From Apostichopus japonicus (taxonomy: Eukaryota; Echinodermata; Holothuroidea; Aspidochirotida; Stichopodidae), in the NCBI RefSeq assembly GCF_037975245.1, contig NC_092568.1, forward strand, positions 18,745,001 through 18,809,000: a stretch of 64,000 nt of DNA, read 5' to 3'. The position numbers and the translations under genes are program-made. How positions within the stretch are numbered: the stretch's first letter is position 1; each line of letters starts with the position of its first letter. The notes under the pieces were generated by a model. The model had not been told where the DNA came from and made no database searches. It saw only the letters and a program-made list of their open reading frames with translations. This document shows, in pieces, positions 52,501 to 64,000 of this stretch.

Positions 52501-55500
52501 CAGAGGCACTCCCCCCCCCCCCCCATCTCTCGCTCTTTCTTCCTTAAATCAAACTTTTTGTCTAGGTTGGCATAAAAGGCTTAAGGTGTTCTCACTAACT
52601 ACACTATTTACATATAAACTGTCTTGAAAAGTTGAAATATTCTCACATTGCACCGATCTGCTTCTACCTTATCTATTTAGGGCATGCTTAATATATATGC
52701 AGATCCTGCAGAGAGACAGGTCTAGTGATCAACTTGAGTCACCTTATTCAGGGAAAAATGTACATTCCTTACTGATTTGAATCACAGAAATAAAGTGGTA
52801 TTGCTTGCATAATATCATTTTCAACTGACATAGCCCAATGAAATAGTACAAGAACCAGCATTAAATTGTGGATTTGAGCAGTCTTAGTAGCTCTACTCAT
52901 TCATTTTCAGTTTAACCAATTTATTTTTAAGGAAAGTGTAAGTTCTTATACAGAAGCTTAATTGAACAAGAAGGTTTAATTGCTATTTTCAATTCCCAGA
53001 GAAGAACAATAATTTTAAAACTTATTAAGGAGTTGCCACTATTCCACTTACCAATATCAAGAAGAGGAGCTTCAGATGGCTGTGACACTTGGGTGCTGTC
53101 ATCTGACTCAGTCTGTGTGTGAACACTACTCATATAACGAGGTGAACATCTGTAATGCAACATTTAATTTATAGTTATTCTTATAGGTTCCATCAATATG
53201 ATAAGAAGGTTAAGTACATCAAGCAAAGAAGACATTTTTAAGAAGACAATTTTTAGTTCTTGTTTTGTGAGATTATGTTTTCAACAGAAGTATAGTGGAA
53301 ACAAATTCACTAGCAAGGAAAATTACTGTAGTATGAAGAGTGGGATTGGGGGGGGGGGGTATTGTTAAGTTCCTGGTAATAGTTTCTTTGTCAGGCAACC
53401 AAATTCACGTACAAAACAGGTTACACTGTATGTGTAGCATGTCATTATTATCAATTTCAATCATATTTTTTGGAAATTGGTGCAATTCACAGCAGTGATA
53501 TTGAAAATGTTACACAGATGTATACTGTTCGGGGCCTTACAAATTGAGAGAAATTAAAATGTGCCAATAAATTGTTTTCATAATCTGATAGTAACCAATA
53601 CATCACCATAATTCTTGGACACTATTAAAGTTGTGAAAATGGATGGCACAACATAATTTGAACCACTAAGTACACATGAGCATTAGCACATAGAAACCAT
53701 AAAACTGTTGTCCAGCAAATGTTGCATACACTCCTTAGCCAAAAGTATTTTTACCGCACATGTATACTTTATAGTCCTTCCTTACCGTACATATTCGCCT
53801 ATCTTTTCCATGTTTGACAGTCAGCTCCAAGTAGACTGTTACCTTCATGATATGCACTACTGAGATTATTCATTGTCATGTCATATCTTAACCTGAGTCT
53901 CTTACAATATGGAAAGCTTTCTTTGAAATGTACTACTTAAAAAAATGAACAAGTTACAGTATTGGGGTTATCAGCTTAGCCTGAACACAGCTAGCTTGAA
54001 GCTTCAGCCAAATTTTTCACAACTTTTGCAATACATCACACCTTTCACAGTTATCAGAACAAAATGCAGTAAAGCCTAATTTATGAGGTAGCTGGCACGA
54101 GTCTTCATAAACTGATCTCAAGGTGCATGAGCAGGAGAATACTAACTTTATGTTTTAGTTTTTTTTCTCAAACAAAACTTGCAGTCCTGACACTTTCTTT
54201 TATGTAGGCACTATATCTAGCGCTATGATCTAGATGGAATAGCGCTATATAAATATTAATTGTTATGTTATGTTATATGCAGTGGCGGTTCAGTTGCATT
54301 GCAGTTTGTATTAAACTGAAAAGCACTTACATCCATTATATGCTATACCAGCCTTGCAGAAACATTTCCGCGAGTCTTGATTTTCTGTACATATTCTAAG
54401 AAAGACCCCAAAATATGCATTGACAAATTTGGACATTAGGCGAGGCCTAATTCTGGTTAGGGTCGGCAAAAACCAACAAAGAAAGTAACCTCTCACTTAG
54501 TCTTTTTGTCTGCGATGCGCAGCTATAGTGGTCTTTAAGATAAGAAAGGAGTATAATTTATTTAGTTTTTGGTGTATTTTACGGCACGCAAACTACGGTA
54601 GCGGTTGAGCTATAGTGTAGGAAAGTTCGACGGGTGATCAACTACTAGTTCAAGAAAAAATTTTATGCCTTTCTAACGCATTTGGTTGAATAATCGTGAA
54701 GTTACCATCCAAATTGTTGCTTAGAAGTTACAACCCGGCCATCATGAAACATGTACAAGACCGGGATGTCGGCCTAGTTTGGGTGCCTAATCCCTATTGT
54801 TACTATACTAGTATAACATTGTCCTACGATAACCATCTCGAAATAAACTAAGCTATATTTTGGCTTTAGACTGAGGTAGCTGGCACGAGTCTTCATAAAC
54901 TGATCTCAAGGTGCATGAGCAGGAGAATACTAACTTTATGTTTTAGTTTTTTTTTCTCAAACAAAACTTGCAGTCCTGACACTTTCTTTTATGTAGGCAA
55001 TATATCTAGCGCTATGATCTAGATGGAACAGCGCTATATAAATATTAATTGTTATGTTATGTTATATGCAGTGGCGGTTCAGTTGCATTGCAGTTTGTAT
55101 TAAACTGAAAAGCACTTACATCCATTATATGCTATACCAGCCTTGCAGAAACATATCCGCGAGACTTGATTTTCTGTACATATTCTAAGAAAGACCCCAA
55201 AATATGCATTGACAAATTTGGACATTAGGCGAGGCCTAATTCTGGTTAGGGTCAGCAAAAACCAACAAAGAAAGTAACCTCTCACTTAGTCTTTTTGTCT
55301 GCGATGCGCAGCTATAGTGGTCTTTAAGATAAGAAAGGAGTATTATTTATTTAGTTTTTGGTGTATTTTACGGCACGCAAACTACGGTAGCGGTTGAGCT
55401 ATAGTGTAGGAAAGTTCGACGGGTGATCAACTACTAGTTCAAGAAAAATTTTTATGCCTTTCTAACGCATTTGGTTGAATAATCGTGAAGTTACCATCCA

Positions 55501-55983
55501 AATTGTTGCTTAGAAGTTACAACCCGGCCATCATGAAACACGTACAAGACCGGGATGTCGGCCTAGTTTGGGTGCCTAATCCCTATTGTTACTATACTAG
55601 TATAACATTGTCCTACGATAACCATCTCGAAATAAACTAAGCTATATTTTGGCTTTAGACTAAGTTTTACTTTGCTTGAAGAATTAACTCAAGTCAAAGT
55701 TGAGAGTAAATATAGGCCTATTAACTATGACTTAATCGGACAAATTCACTTACCTGTGAGCATGATCTGTCAGCAGGTGATTAGCAAACTCCGCATTACT
55801 CATAGGCTTCCCTTGTTCAACTACCCACGTTGCCTTCTGTGAGACCCAGTCGTCATGAGCATGAAGAAGATAAACTTGCGTAAGGTTTCGCCTCCTGATT
55901 GTTTCTCTTCTACTCCTCGCGGCATCGAATCCATGTGATAATGGTCTCCCAGGAGCACTTCCAAATCTTTTCCTTGGGAACAT
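46519..55983 (-). CDS. DDE transposase-like protein (Kolobok-like), four exons
   Basis: Exons on the minus strand: 55983-55754, 53149-53052, 51812-51665, 48160-46519. Phases 2, 1, 2 match at every junction and give 705 residues. Residues 1-76 are basic (FPRKRF, SRRETIRRRN) and could bind DNA; residues ~77-200 are acidic and low-complexity. The core has a CGEKYHPSGTWCSQP zinc-knuckle-like block, then GDARNDSPGHSAQYCTY (Asp ~345), VVTDGHLQIAALM (Asp ~412), HQNDVWHGSKS, and HTGNLESFHNHLL (Glu ~563) with YAPKR. This spacing fits a D-D-E catalytic core, and the blocks resemble Kolobok-type and related animal transposase-like proteins; the assignment is from memory. No THAP domain is seen. The frame is open throughout with conserved splice sites, so it is young or under selection. 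It starts 276 bp inside the right TIR. Confidence 0.8.
48335..48860. repeat. Two decayed copies of the ~300-bp dispersed repeat
   Basis: GAATTAATATTCATGATAAG with CACCAAAATCAATAGGG at about 48368, and TGTGACCTCATTAGTATAAT at about 48650, match the tandem array unit. They lie in intron 3 of the transposase-like gene. Confidence 0.6.
49071..49907. mobile_element. hAT-like MITE (CAGACCTGT ends), 837 bp
   Basis: It starts CAGACCTGTCAACC and ends GTTAACAGGTCTG. GGGAGAATAA near the left and CGGGAGTCTCCCGG near the right are subterminal. No clean target duplication was found. It is in intron 3 of the transposase-like gene. Confidence 0.65.
51081..51105. repeat. 25-bp hairpin (CAGGGAGTT / AACTCCCTG), first copy
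   Basis: Nine-base arms around GTTATGG. The identical 25-mer occurs at 56130-56154, both times followed by GTATA. Confidence 0.8.
54084..55659. repeat. 788-bp direct tandem duplication
   Basis: Units 54084-54871 and 54872-55659 differ by only a few bases. Each carries the same short frame and a GCGCTATATAAATATTAATT tail resembling a LINE 3' end. They lie in intron 1 of the transposase-like gene; the near identity suggests a recent event, or possibly an assembly artefact. Confidence 0.85.
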
Positions 55984-56129
55984 TTTCCGTAATTTTTTGT
56001 AAAATGCCGATTTCCTTAGAAATGGTGATCATGTAACTACGTTCGATGAAGTGTGAATACCGAATGGGTGTCTGAGCCCCACACACGCACAGCGCAGCGT
56101 TGTAACTTCACAGAACCAATTGGTATAGA

Positions 56130-56154
56130 CAGGGAGTTGTTATGGAACTCCCTG
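56130..56154. repeat. 25-bp hairpin, second copy
   Basis: Identical to 51081-51105, about 105 bp inside the right TIR and upstream of the transposase-like gene start. Confidence 0.8.
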
Positions 56155-56259
56155 GTATAGTAGTGTAGTATACCCGTGTGTACTCTAATTAACATCCGGG
56201 TTTTTGTGACTGGCACAAAACTTTTTCGGTGAGTGACAAATAGCGCCGCCGGTTTCTTG

Positions 56260-56647
<388 letters not shown>

Positions 56648-56689
56648 TGAAAACACCACAGACTTTAACTTATACATCTATTTACCAAA

Positions 56690-58637
56690 ATTGATACAAA
56701 AAGAACGACATGTTTCGAAAGTAGCGACTTTCATCATCAGGTTACAGACGCAAAATGAACAAGTAATAGCAGACAAATGGACTCTAGCAATAACACACAA
56801 GGAAAAGTAGATTAACTCAACAAAGATAACACTGGACAGTCAAGCTGCTTGTTGAGATTAGGTTTATCCCAATTGATATGTAGACTTTCTTTGATCCTAA
56901 GCTGAAGTTTAGTGGGAGCGGAGTCGAAAATTTTGAATGAGTTGTTGCCACATAGCCGCTTACAGTTGGGAAATTTAGCTAAGTGTTTGTAAATATGTGA
57001 ATTCTTATCGGTTTTTAAATGCTCAGAAATCCGTGTAGAAAGGTGCCTATGGGTTTCCCCTATATAACAAGCATTACAGCTTGTGCAATGAATTTATAGA
57101 CCACACGAGATTTAAGGTATGATGGAATCATGTCTTTTACTACACACATATTTCGAACTTTAAATGAGATAAACACTAATTTGACATCAATGTCTGTACA
57201 ATGCGATTTGATCAACTAACTTTGTTCTGAGCATGACCAGAGAAATTACCAATGTACGGGAGCTTGTAAAATCTGGTATTGTGAGAAACCGGGTCAATGA
57301 TATTTTTCGGTGACACCTTGTTTTGTAAATACGATTTCACAACTTTGTCAATAAGTGAGAGGGGAACTGATTTTTGCCGAGTGTGGATATAAGTCCTTTT
57401 AGGTCTAGGTCAAATCCTTTCCAAGAATTGTTGACCTTGTACATTCTATCCACTAACGTTTTAATGAGACCAATTTTGTAAGAATACGGAATGAAACTGA
57501 AAAAAATGGTTAGTAACCCTGAGTACGTAGGTTTATGATAAACGGAAGTGTTGCAATGACCAGTGTTGCTGACAAGCACATCCAAAAATGGTAGCGTACT
57601 GTCTTTTTGCTTCTCAATAGTGAATTTTATGTTAGGGTGCCGAGTATTGATAAATTGAAGGAAATCGATGGCTTCATCCTCATTTCGGAAAAGACAGAAA
57701 ATATCGTCAACATATCTGCGGTAGTGATAGGTTTGGATGGGGCAGATGAATCATTCAGAAATTGTTTCTCCAAATGACCCAAGAAGAGATTTGCCAACAC
57801 CGGTGCTAATGGTCAACCCATTGCCACACCGTCCACTTGATCATAGTAACTACCATTGAATAAAAAATGCGTTTGTGAGGTAACAAACAAGAATAGTTTC
57901 TGGAGATCCCGCCTTTCAATACCAATGCCTGGATTGTTATGCATTATGGCATCGATTGCAATATCAACAGTTTCAGAAAGTGGGATGTTGGTAAATAAAC
58001 TAACTACATCGTATGATACCATGTAATGATCAGATATGTCCATAGATGTAATTTCCTGGACAAAAGAGAAAGAATCCTGAGTGCAATAATCGAGACAAAT
58101 GTTGGGAGATATAAGATCACTCAAAAACTTTGCCAAATTATAATAATAAGTACCAATACTTGAAACAATAGGACGAAAAGTAGGAAATGAATTGTTATTA
58201 GTACATTTGTGAGTTTTAGGCAGTCCATAAATTCTGGCAGGATGAGATCCTGTAGGGTAAATGTTCATGTAAGTGTCCTCCGGGAAAAACCTTGAGCCCT
58301 TGAGCTTTCTTAGAAATCTTTGTAGCTGTCCTTCTCTGCGTAGGGTTGGATCAATTTTTATTTTCTGGAACCTTGTTTCATCGTTGATTATTGAGCTAAT
58401 TCCCTCGTTGTAAGCTTGACGATCTATAATAACAACTCCGTTACCTTTGTCAGGTTTTGGAATGACGATGCTTGAATTACGTTTAAGTTTCTTCAGAATC
58501 TTGTACTTCCTCAGATCAGTAGTCGAGGGCTTGTGACTTATAACATAATTATTTGCAAGGTAAGCCAACTGTGCTTTGACGACTCCGGCGTCTGCAGAAT
58601 CCTTTAGATTACCTTTTAGGAGACAGTACGCTACCAT
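56690..58637 (-). mobile_element. Penelope-like retroelement, 5'-truncated and mutated
   Basis: The minus strand encodes reverse transcriptase then a GIY-YIG endonuclease, the order typical of Penelope-like elements. RT blocks: SIVIPKPDKGNGVVI, YGLPKTHK, RPIVSS, VSYDVVSLFTNIPL, GVAMG, YVDD (57703-57714), LPFLDVLV. An in-frame TGA at 57810-57812 follows GVAMG, and a frameshift lies just before YVDD. The GIY-YIG part (about 56850-57110) reads CNACYIGETHRHLSTRISEH, then IKESLHINWDKPNLNKQ. The RT start is missing, since the frame is cut at 58637 by an inverted piece of the same element. Not active. Confidence 0.85.
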
Positions 58638-58795
58638 TTTTGGATGTGCTTGTCAGCAACACTGGTCATTGCAACACTTCCGTTTATCATAAACCTACGT
58701 ACTCAGGGTTACTAACCAATTTTTTCAGTTTCATTCCGTATTCTTACAAAATTGGTCTCATTAAAACGTTAGTGGATAGAATGTACAAGGTCAAC
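58615..58795 (+). mobile_element. Inverted partial copy of the Penelope-like element
   Basis: From GACAGTACGCTACC onward the plus strand encodes LPFLDVLVSNTGHC and YHKPTYSGLL, the same segment found on the minus strand at about 57430-57600. The two are head to head, with the 58615-58640 sequence shared at the turn. Inverted partial copies at the ends are a known habit of Penelope-like elements. Confidence 0.75.
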
Positions 58796-58799
58796 GCCC

Positions 58800-59135
58800 A
58801 GCTAACAAAATTACGTTTTTATAACGTTATATTTACGTACCGCTTACGTTGTATTAACGTCGGAAAGTTACGTTGTAGTTACGAAATTTTGTAGACTCCA
58901 GGGGACGTTATATTTACGTAATATTTAGACCAAAAAATAACGTTGTATTTACGTTTTTATTACGTTATTTTGTAACGTTTAGATGTTACGTTATAATAAC
59001 GTCGCATTAACGTTTTTGTATAACCTTTTTGCGATGTTGTTGCAACGTTCATACAACGAGATTTCGCAACGTTAGTCACTTACGTTTTAGTAACGTTGTG
59101 ATATCACGTAATGGTTACGTAACTAAGTAACCAAT
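58800..59135. repeat. ACGTT-rich degenerate repeat block
   Basis: TAACGTTATATTTACGT, TACGTTGTATTAACGT and similar words recur on both strands at irregular spacing over ~330 bp. It starts exactly where the inverted Penelope piece ends. No gene. Confidence 0.65.
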
Positions 59136-60890
59136 AAGTAACCTTCACGTACACACTGAGTAGGCCTATGCCTTAACACATCTTGACTACCAATAAGGAC
59201 TCAAGACATTTCGATTTTTATTGATACGTAATATTGTTTTATATCCTCTCTTTGGAAAATTATCAATGACAGAATAATAAACAAAATAGTTAACATATAA
59301 TAATACTTCTTTCGATCGACTTAAGCTTCAGGCTCTTTTAAGAAGCAACAACGGTACCCAAAAATTTTATTACTTGGGTTTACTCTCACGTGTCATTTCA
59401 ATTTATAATAAATCAAGATCTTTATGAATATGACTATTACTATAGTCATGACAGTTGCCACCAGAGTTTATAGTCCATTGAATTGCGATAGTTCAAAATT
59501 AATTAGTAAAGTAACATTTCATGCTTTAAATATATTCAATAATACCAGTCTCATGTTTTACTACTTAAATAAATTGGCCTATACGCCATTCCAACGACTG
59601 GCAATGAGAAGCAGCTGTACGTTTGAGAGTTGAGTTTCTCCGATTAGTAATCGGTCTTATGTTTGCTAGCTAGCAGTATTGTAGAACGCAGTTGTATAGC
59701 ACTGTACTAGTGTAGTATTAATGAACGCGTTATAATATAGGTTAATTAATTTCAATATATTTGTTCCTAACCGGCCTTCGGGTTGGCTTCTTATGTTATT
59801 CTGGTTTTGGTAACTATTGCATTAAACCAGACTTATTGGCGAGGACAAAGTTAGACCAAAGGTAGAAGAAGCGCAGTTACGAGGCGCGCCAGTTTATACT
59901 ATTAGACAGTAGGCCTAACTTAAGCCTAGCCTAACTAGGCCTAGGCTGTAGTTGCTGACACAGTAAAAATTGCCTCAGTTAAAATGTTAATTTAAATTTA
60001 ACCAGAGTACAGACCCTCCCAATGGTTACTTGCAGGAGAAGCTAGAGCATGAAGTCTGTCCACCAAAAAAAAATCCAATTTCTACCAGTAAAAGTGTTGT
60101 CACATTGTTTTCACTACATCTATAGAGATGTACGGAAGCTTAAAAGTTCCATCAACATAAGAAAAATTTTGCCCCATAATTTGACATTTTAATTTAGTAA
60201 ATTGTTTTGAAAACAAGATAATGTCTTATCAAAACCCAGAAATGTAGGATTACTCAGTTGCTTTAACTCCACAATTTACAAATTTGTTCAATTGCTCAGT
60301 TGAAATGAAATTAAAATTTTTAGTACATAAATTCCATAATGTCCAACCAAAATGCACTCAATGCAATGACCTCCATACCGGGTCAATATTGGCTGTTATT
60401 TTGGAAGGTTATAATATTATGAATGTATTGAGATAGTCAGCTCAAAAAAGATAACTGTAGTATTTCTATCCTACATATTAGTGATGTACAGGGTTACTTT
60501 GCAATCGGTAATACAGCTCAGATGAAACTTTCAGGTTGTGGTAAAGAAAACTGTGTTCCTTTCACATGCTTTACTTTGCTAAACCTTTATGAAATTAATT
60601 GGAAAGACTCCTTGTGGGTTCTGTAATACAAACTGCTAGAAATATAAACATATTAATACATTAGGTCAACAAAGTGTCTGTCTGTTTGCTATTAATTAAA
60701 CAAAGTAGGCCTATGTGTTTGCTACTAAGGGAGCTTCAGTAGGAGTTACGAAATTCATGAGAAGAGATACACTGGGAACAGATCTCTCTCTACCCTTACC
60801 TTTTCCCATGCCATAAATGAACTTTTGGATAAAATTCCACAAGTTTAGACATTCCGAAGTAGAAGTTATATATAATATGTAAAATAATAA
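59136..60890. other. No gene recognised
   Basis: AT-rich sequence with only short chance frames; nothing structured identified. Confidence 0.5.
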
Positions 60891-61890
60891 AAACTACTGT
60901 AATAATAGTTATTTATATAGCGCATTATGTCGACGGTCTCAATGAGCTTTACAGGAACAAAATGAATACCAAAAAAAAAAAACATACTAAAAGATACACG
61001 AAATGATCGACAATATAAATATTACAGTGTCCAATGTGGGAAGCACGTGAATAAATAACTTTTTAAGACGCTTTTAAAATTGTCTATGGTAGGAGAATCC
61101 CTAATTTGGGTTAGGAGTGTTCCAGAGTTTGGGGGCCTCAAATTTGAAAGAATGCTAAGTTGCTAACCATACGTCTTAGTTTTAATTGCTAACGGGGAAG
61201 TTGCAGGGGTGACATTACGAAATCATGACGAAAAGCATGCATCAATTCAGTTTTGTTGTCGCTGAGAATTTGTGTTTTGCTTACACACCAAGTTTTAATT
61301 TCGTTTATAAATGATCTATGTTTTCCAATAGTCTGATCCTTTTCATCAATGTACTTTGACACATAAACTTGTGTATCATCTGCATAATTCATTCCTTGGA
61401 GACCGTGGGAGTGATAACGTCTTCAATTGGGAGGTATAAAATGTGAAAACAGACAGTCTGAGCACTGATCCTTGTGGAACTCCATATTCAAGATAGCGAG
61501 GTGAAGAGTGTTTACTGTTAATGCTAACATTCAGCGAGCGGTTTGTGAAATAGGACTTTATCCAATTGAAGTATTGCCTTTACAACCGTACTCTTTGTCC
61601 AGACTATCAAACAGAATTTGGTAGTCAAAAATAGAAAATAGTATAAAGCCGAGTTCAAACGTTTCCAACATGCTACAACATTTCACTGTTTCGCGGTCAA
61701 TGAAGACAAAGCCGGTTATGGGTCCTCCTGCTTTTCAAAATGAAGGGCTGGGTTTTCGATAAACTTTCCAAATGTAGCAATGTTGTTCCCAATCTGGAAA
61801 GTAATATGACAAAATATTTAATATCTCTAACTGGAACCAGAGTCAATGGTCGAAAATAAAAATACAAATTTAACAAGGAACTCATCTCTT
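60890..61890 (-). mobile_element. LINE (CR1/L2-type) reverse transcriptase fragment
   Basis: Broken minus-strand frames give SYFTNRSLNVSINSKHS, EYGVPQGSVL and NYADDTQVYVS in the right order for a non-LTR reverse transcriptase (catalytic YADD at 61379-61390). Several frameshifts separate them. The 3' side ends in GCGCTATATAAATAACTATT (minus strand) near 60900, a tail common in such elements. 5'-truncated and dead. Confidence 0.7.
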
Positions 61891-62774
61891 GAGTGTAATG
61901 CTAAAATAGAAAACTATGTCAATTACTTATTTTAGTTGAAAGCACACTATGGATGATCAACAAGGAAAATTAAGTAAATGGATACAGAATGTACACTACA
62001 CAATTGAAGGGATAGTTCTATAAAATAGTAAATGTCTGTATAGTTTGCCTGTTGGTATTTCCTCTGGTAAAGCATATTCAGGTAACAGTATTTGCAAGAC
62101 CAGGTAGTTACGTATTAAACTTTATACATTGACATTAATTTTATCAACACTTGCATTAAGACTGGTATCATTTTGAAGAATTCATTCTTGAAATTCATGG
62201 AAACTTGTAGTAAGGAAGATATTTTGTAGCTCTTAGCTGTCGAAACATTTCATGCATGGTGTAATTAGAACCAACTTGGGTGACAAGTTGGAACTTCTGT
62301 GTCACAACAGGTGTTAGTCACATAGTTGTGTGTTCCAGTTGATACCAACTTTGAATTTGGTGTGGTCAGTAGTAGTGGTATTGCCAGTACATATCATCAT
62401 ACCTATCACCATGAAGTTCAGTCAATTGCAAATTTCGTACTTGCTTTGGCAATGTAAAAAGTATTAAGGCAGTAGATATTAAGTATGACAATTGTGTACT
62501 GTACAATTCCACGATATGCAATCTTGAATGTCAGAAATAAATTGTGTTGTTCCCATTGGATAAAGTTTACATTAGAGTTTCCAGATTTAAATGGCATATT
62601 ATGTATTTTATCGCAATAACACTAAGCCAGCAGAAAACCAGAAAGCCAGTTGGCTTATTGTGATTCCTTGCCATTTGAGATTATAATCCCAAGCTTTCTT
62701 CATTGTTGATTAATTTGATCAGCAAGGTTCTTTCACTGACTGTGGACCTACCGACTAAACTATGTTAACTTACC
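61891..62774. other. No gene recognised
   Basis: AT-rich sequence without a recognisable exon or structured repeat. Confidence 0.5.
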
Positions 62775-64000
62775 ATGTTTATAAGCTATTTTTAGCAAAA
62801 ATCAACTCAAGCCCTGCCCCCTAATGAATGTGCATAATATCACATTGAACATACATTATCATGTACCCGCTATCTACAACCACCTACACACAAAGTATGA
62901 TTCAATTCTGAAAATGTTTACATTTGACCCTGTGACCTCATAATATTCATAAGATGAGCACCAAAATCAATAGGGCTCTTCTACTCACTATGGCGCATAT
63001 ATGTACCTAGTATGACTTCAATTCAACTTGTCATTGTTCAGTTACCGTGTTTTCTTCAAGCTATTTTAGTGAAAACCAACTTAAGCCCGCCCCTAATAAA
63101 TATGCATAATATCATCTTGAACATATTTCACCATGTACCTGCTATCTACCGACATATTAATATTAAGTATATAAATAAATTCTTACTTTTTCTTGCGGAG
63201 TTATTAGTATTTCAAGATTCTTACATTTCACCCTGTGACCTCATTATTATTCATGAGATGAGCACCAAAATCAATAGGGTTCTTCTACTCTTTATGGCGC
63301 ATATATGCATCACGTATGACTTCAATTCAACTTGTCGTTGTTCAGTTACTGTGTTTACAATCTATTTTAGTGAAAATCAACTTAAGCCCCGCCCCCTCTT
63401 GAATATGCATAATATCAACTTGAACATATGTTCCCATGTGCCCACTAGCTACAACACATTAATACCAATTATTCATGAATTCTGAATTTCGGTTGCGGAG
63501 TTATTAGCATTTGGAGATTTTTACTTTGACCTTGTGACCTCATTATTATTCATAAGATGAACACTAAAATCAATAGGGTTCATCTACTCACTATGGCGCA
63601 TCTATGTACCAAGTATGACTTAAAACCAACTTATCACTGTTCAGTTACCCTGTTTACAAGCTATTTTAGTGAAAATCAACTTAAACCCCGCCCCCTAATA
63701 AATATGCATAATATCAACTTTTACATATATCAAAATCTACCCGCTATCTACCAACATATTCATACCAATTATGAATAAATTCTAAGTTTCGGTTGCAGAG
63801 TTATTAGCATTTGGAGATTTTAATGTATGACCCTGTGACCTCATTATTATTCATGAAATGAGCACCAAAATCAATAGGGTTCTTTTACTCAGTATGGCGC
63901 ATCTATGTACCAAGTATGACTTCAATCCAACTTGCCCTGGTTGAGCAATCGTGTTTACGAGCCAAGGGCATCACATACGCACACACACGCAATCACCATC
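62775..64000 (+). repeat. ~300-bp tandem repeat array (runs off the window)
   Basis: TGTGACCTCAT recurs at 62931, 63234, 63533 and 63834, spacing 299-303 bp. Each unit carries ACCAAAATCAATAGGGTTC, TATGGCGCATCTATGTACC, TAAGCCCCGCCCCCTAAT and CGGAGTTATTAGCATTTG. The last visible unit diverges into a CACACACGCAATCACC tail. The frames through it are not genes. Confidence 0.9.

Larger units (their letters stand above)
40073..56259. mobile_element. 16.2-kb TIR-bounded DNA element with two spliced genes
   Basis: The left end CAAGAAACCGGCGGCGCTAT (40073-40092) is perfectly inverted at the right end (56240-56259), and one more base pair extends the match. Outside, the left flank matches copy B intron 1 up to about 29390 and the right flank (from 56260) matches 29405 onward, so the whole interval is an insertion. 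Two genes point inward: CXC/P2X7-type gene with ATG 305 bp from the left end, transposase-like gene with ATG 276 bp from the right end. Smaller MITEs and a 788-bp tandem duplication have accumulated inside. The left flank has TTAA (40054-40057) 15 bp outside the matched TIR; Kolobok elements use TTAA, and the right end could have lost the matching outer bases. Confidence 0.75.

Noticed and set aside
63012-63778. 157- and 73-residue frames near the window end
   Set aside because: They lie in the ~300-bp tandem array and repeat the same peptide with the array period.

Overview
The window is AT-rich, intron-rich animal DNA with dense, nested transposons. Long introns with GT..AG junctions, a GABA-B-type receptor, short-chain-collagen (C4-type) genes, a Penelope retroelement, hAT-like MITEs and TTAGGG-type repeats fit a marine invertebrate. 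An echinoderm (perhaps a sea cucumber) is my guess, but the species cannot be fixed from sequence alone.

Layout. (1) 205-11756, + strand: the 3' part of a receptor gene. Eleven exons join in phase and encode a C-type lectin domain followed directly by the membrane-proximal strand and seven-helix core of a class C, GABA-B-type GPCR. No Venus-flytrap domain lies between them. Its introns hold a nested hAT-like complex (724-2827) and a CATGY satellite (3340-3960). (2) 14663-40072: a rearranged cluster of small secreted collagen-like genes. Copy A (minus, 14663-20167) and copy B (plus, 27737-37488) lie in a large inverted repeat, with arms about 14663-22130 and 29715-37488. An orphan last exon (copy C, 26344-26573), an intron fragment (25490-26190) and the first exon of copy D (38621-38719) show that tandem duplication also took place. 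A and B each carry a premature stop, at different codons eight residues apart. (3) 40073-56259: a 16.2-kb TIR-bounded DNA element inserted in intron 1 of copy D. It carries two convergent, spliced genes that start about 300 bp inside each end: a 265-aa CXC plus P2X7-type cytoplasmic-domain protein (+), and a 705-aa DDE transposase-like protein (Kolobok-like by my reading, -). The paralogous intron in copy B supplies the pre-insertion sequence. (4) 56260-64000: the rest of the copy D intron, a decayed Penelope-like element with reverse transcriptase and GIY-YIG endonuclease, an ACGTT-rich block, a LINE fragment, and a ~300-bp tandem array whose relatives also occur inside the 16-kb element.

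The main candidates for something new are the lectin/GABA-B receptor fusion and the 16-kb element carrying the P2X7-type domain. The inverted collagen-like pair with nearby independent stops is a third point of interest. Exon boundaries were placed by eye from splice signals, phase continuity and paralog comparison; no search or alignment was run.
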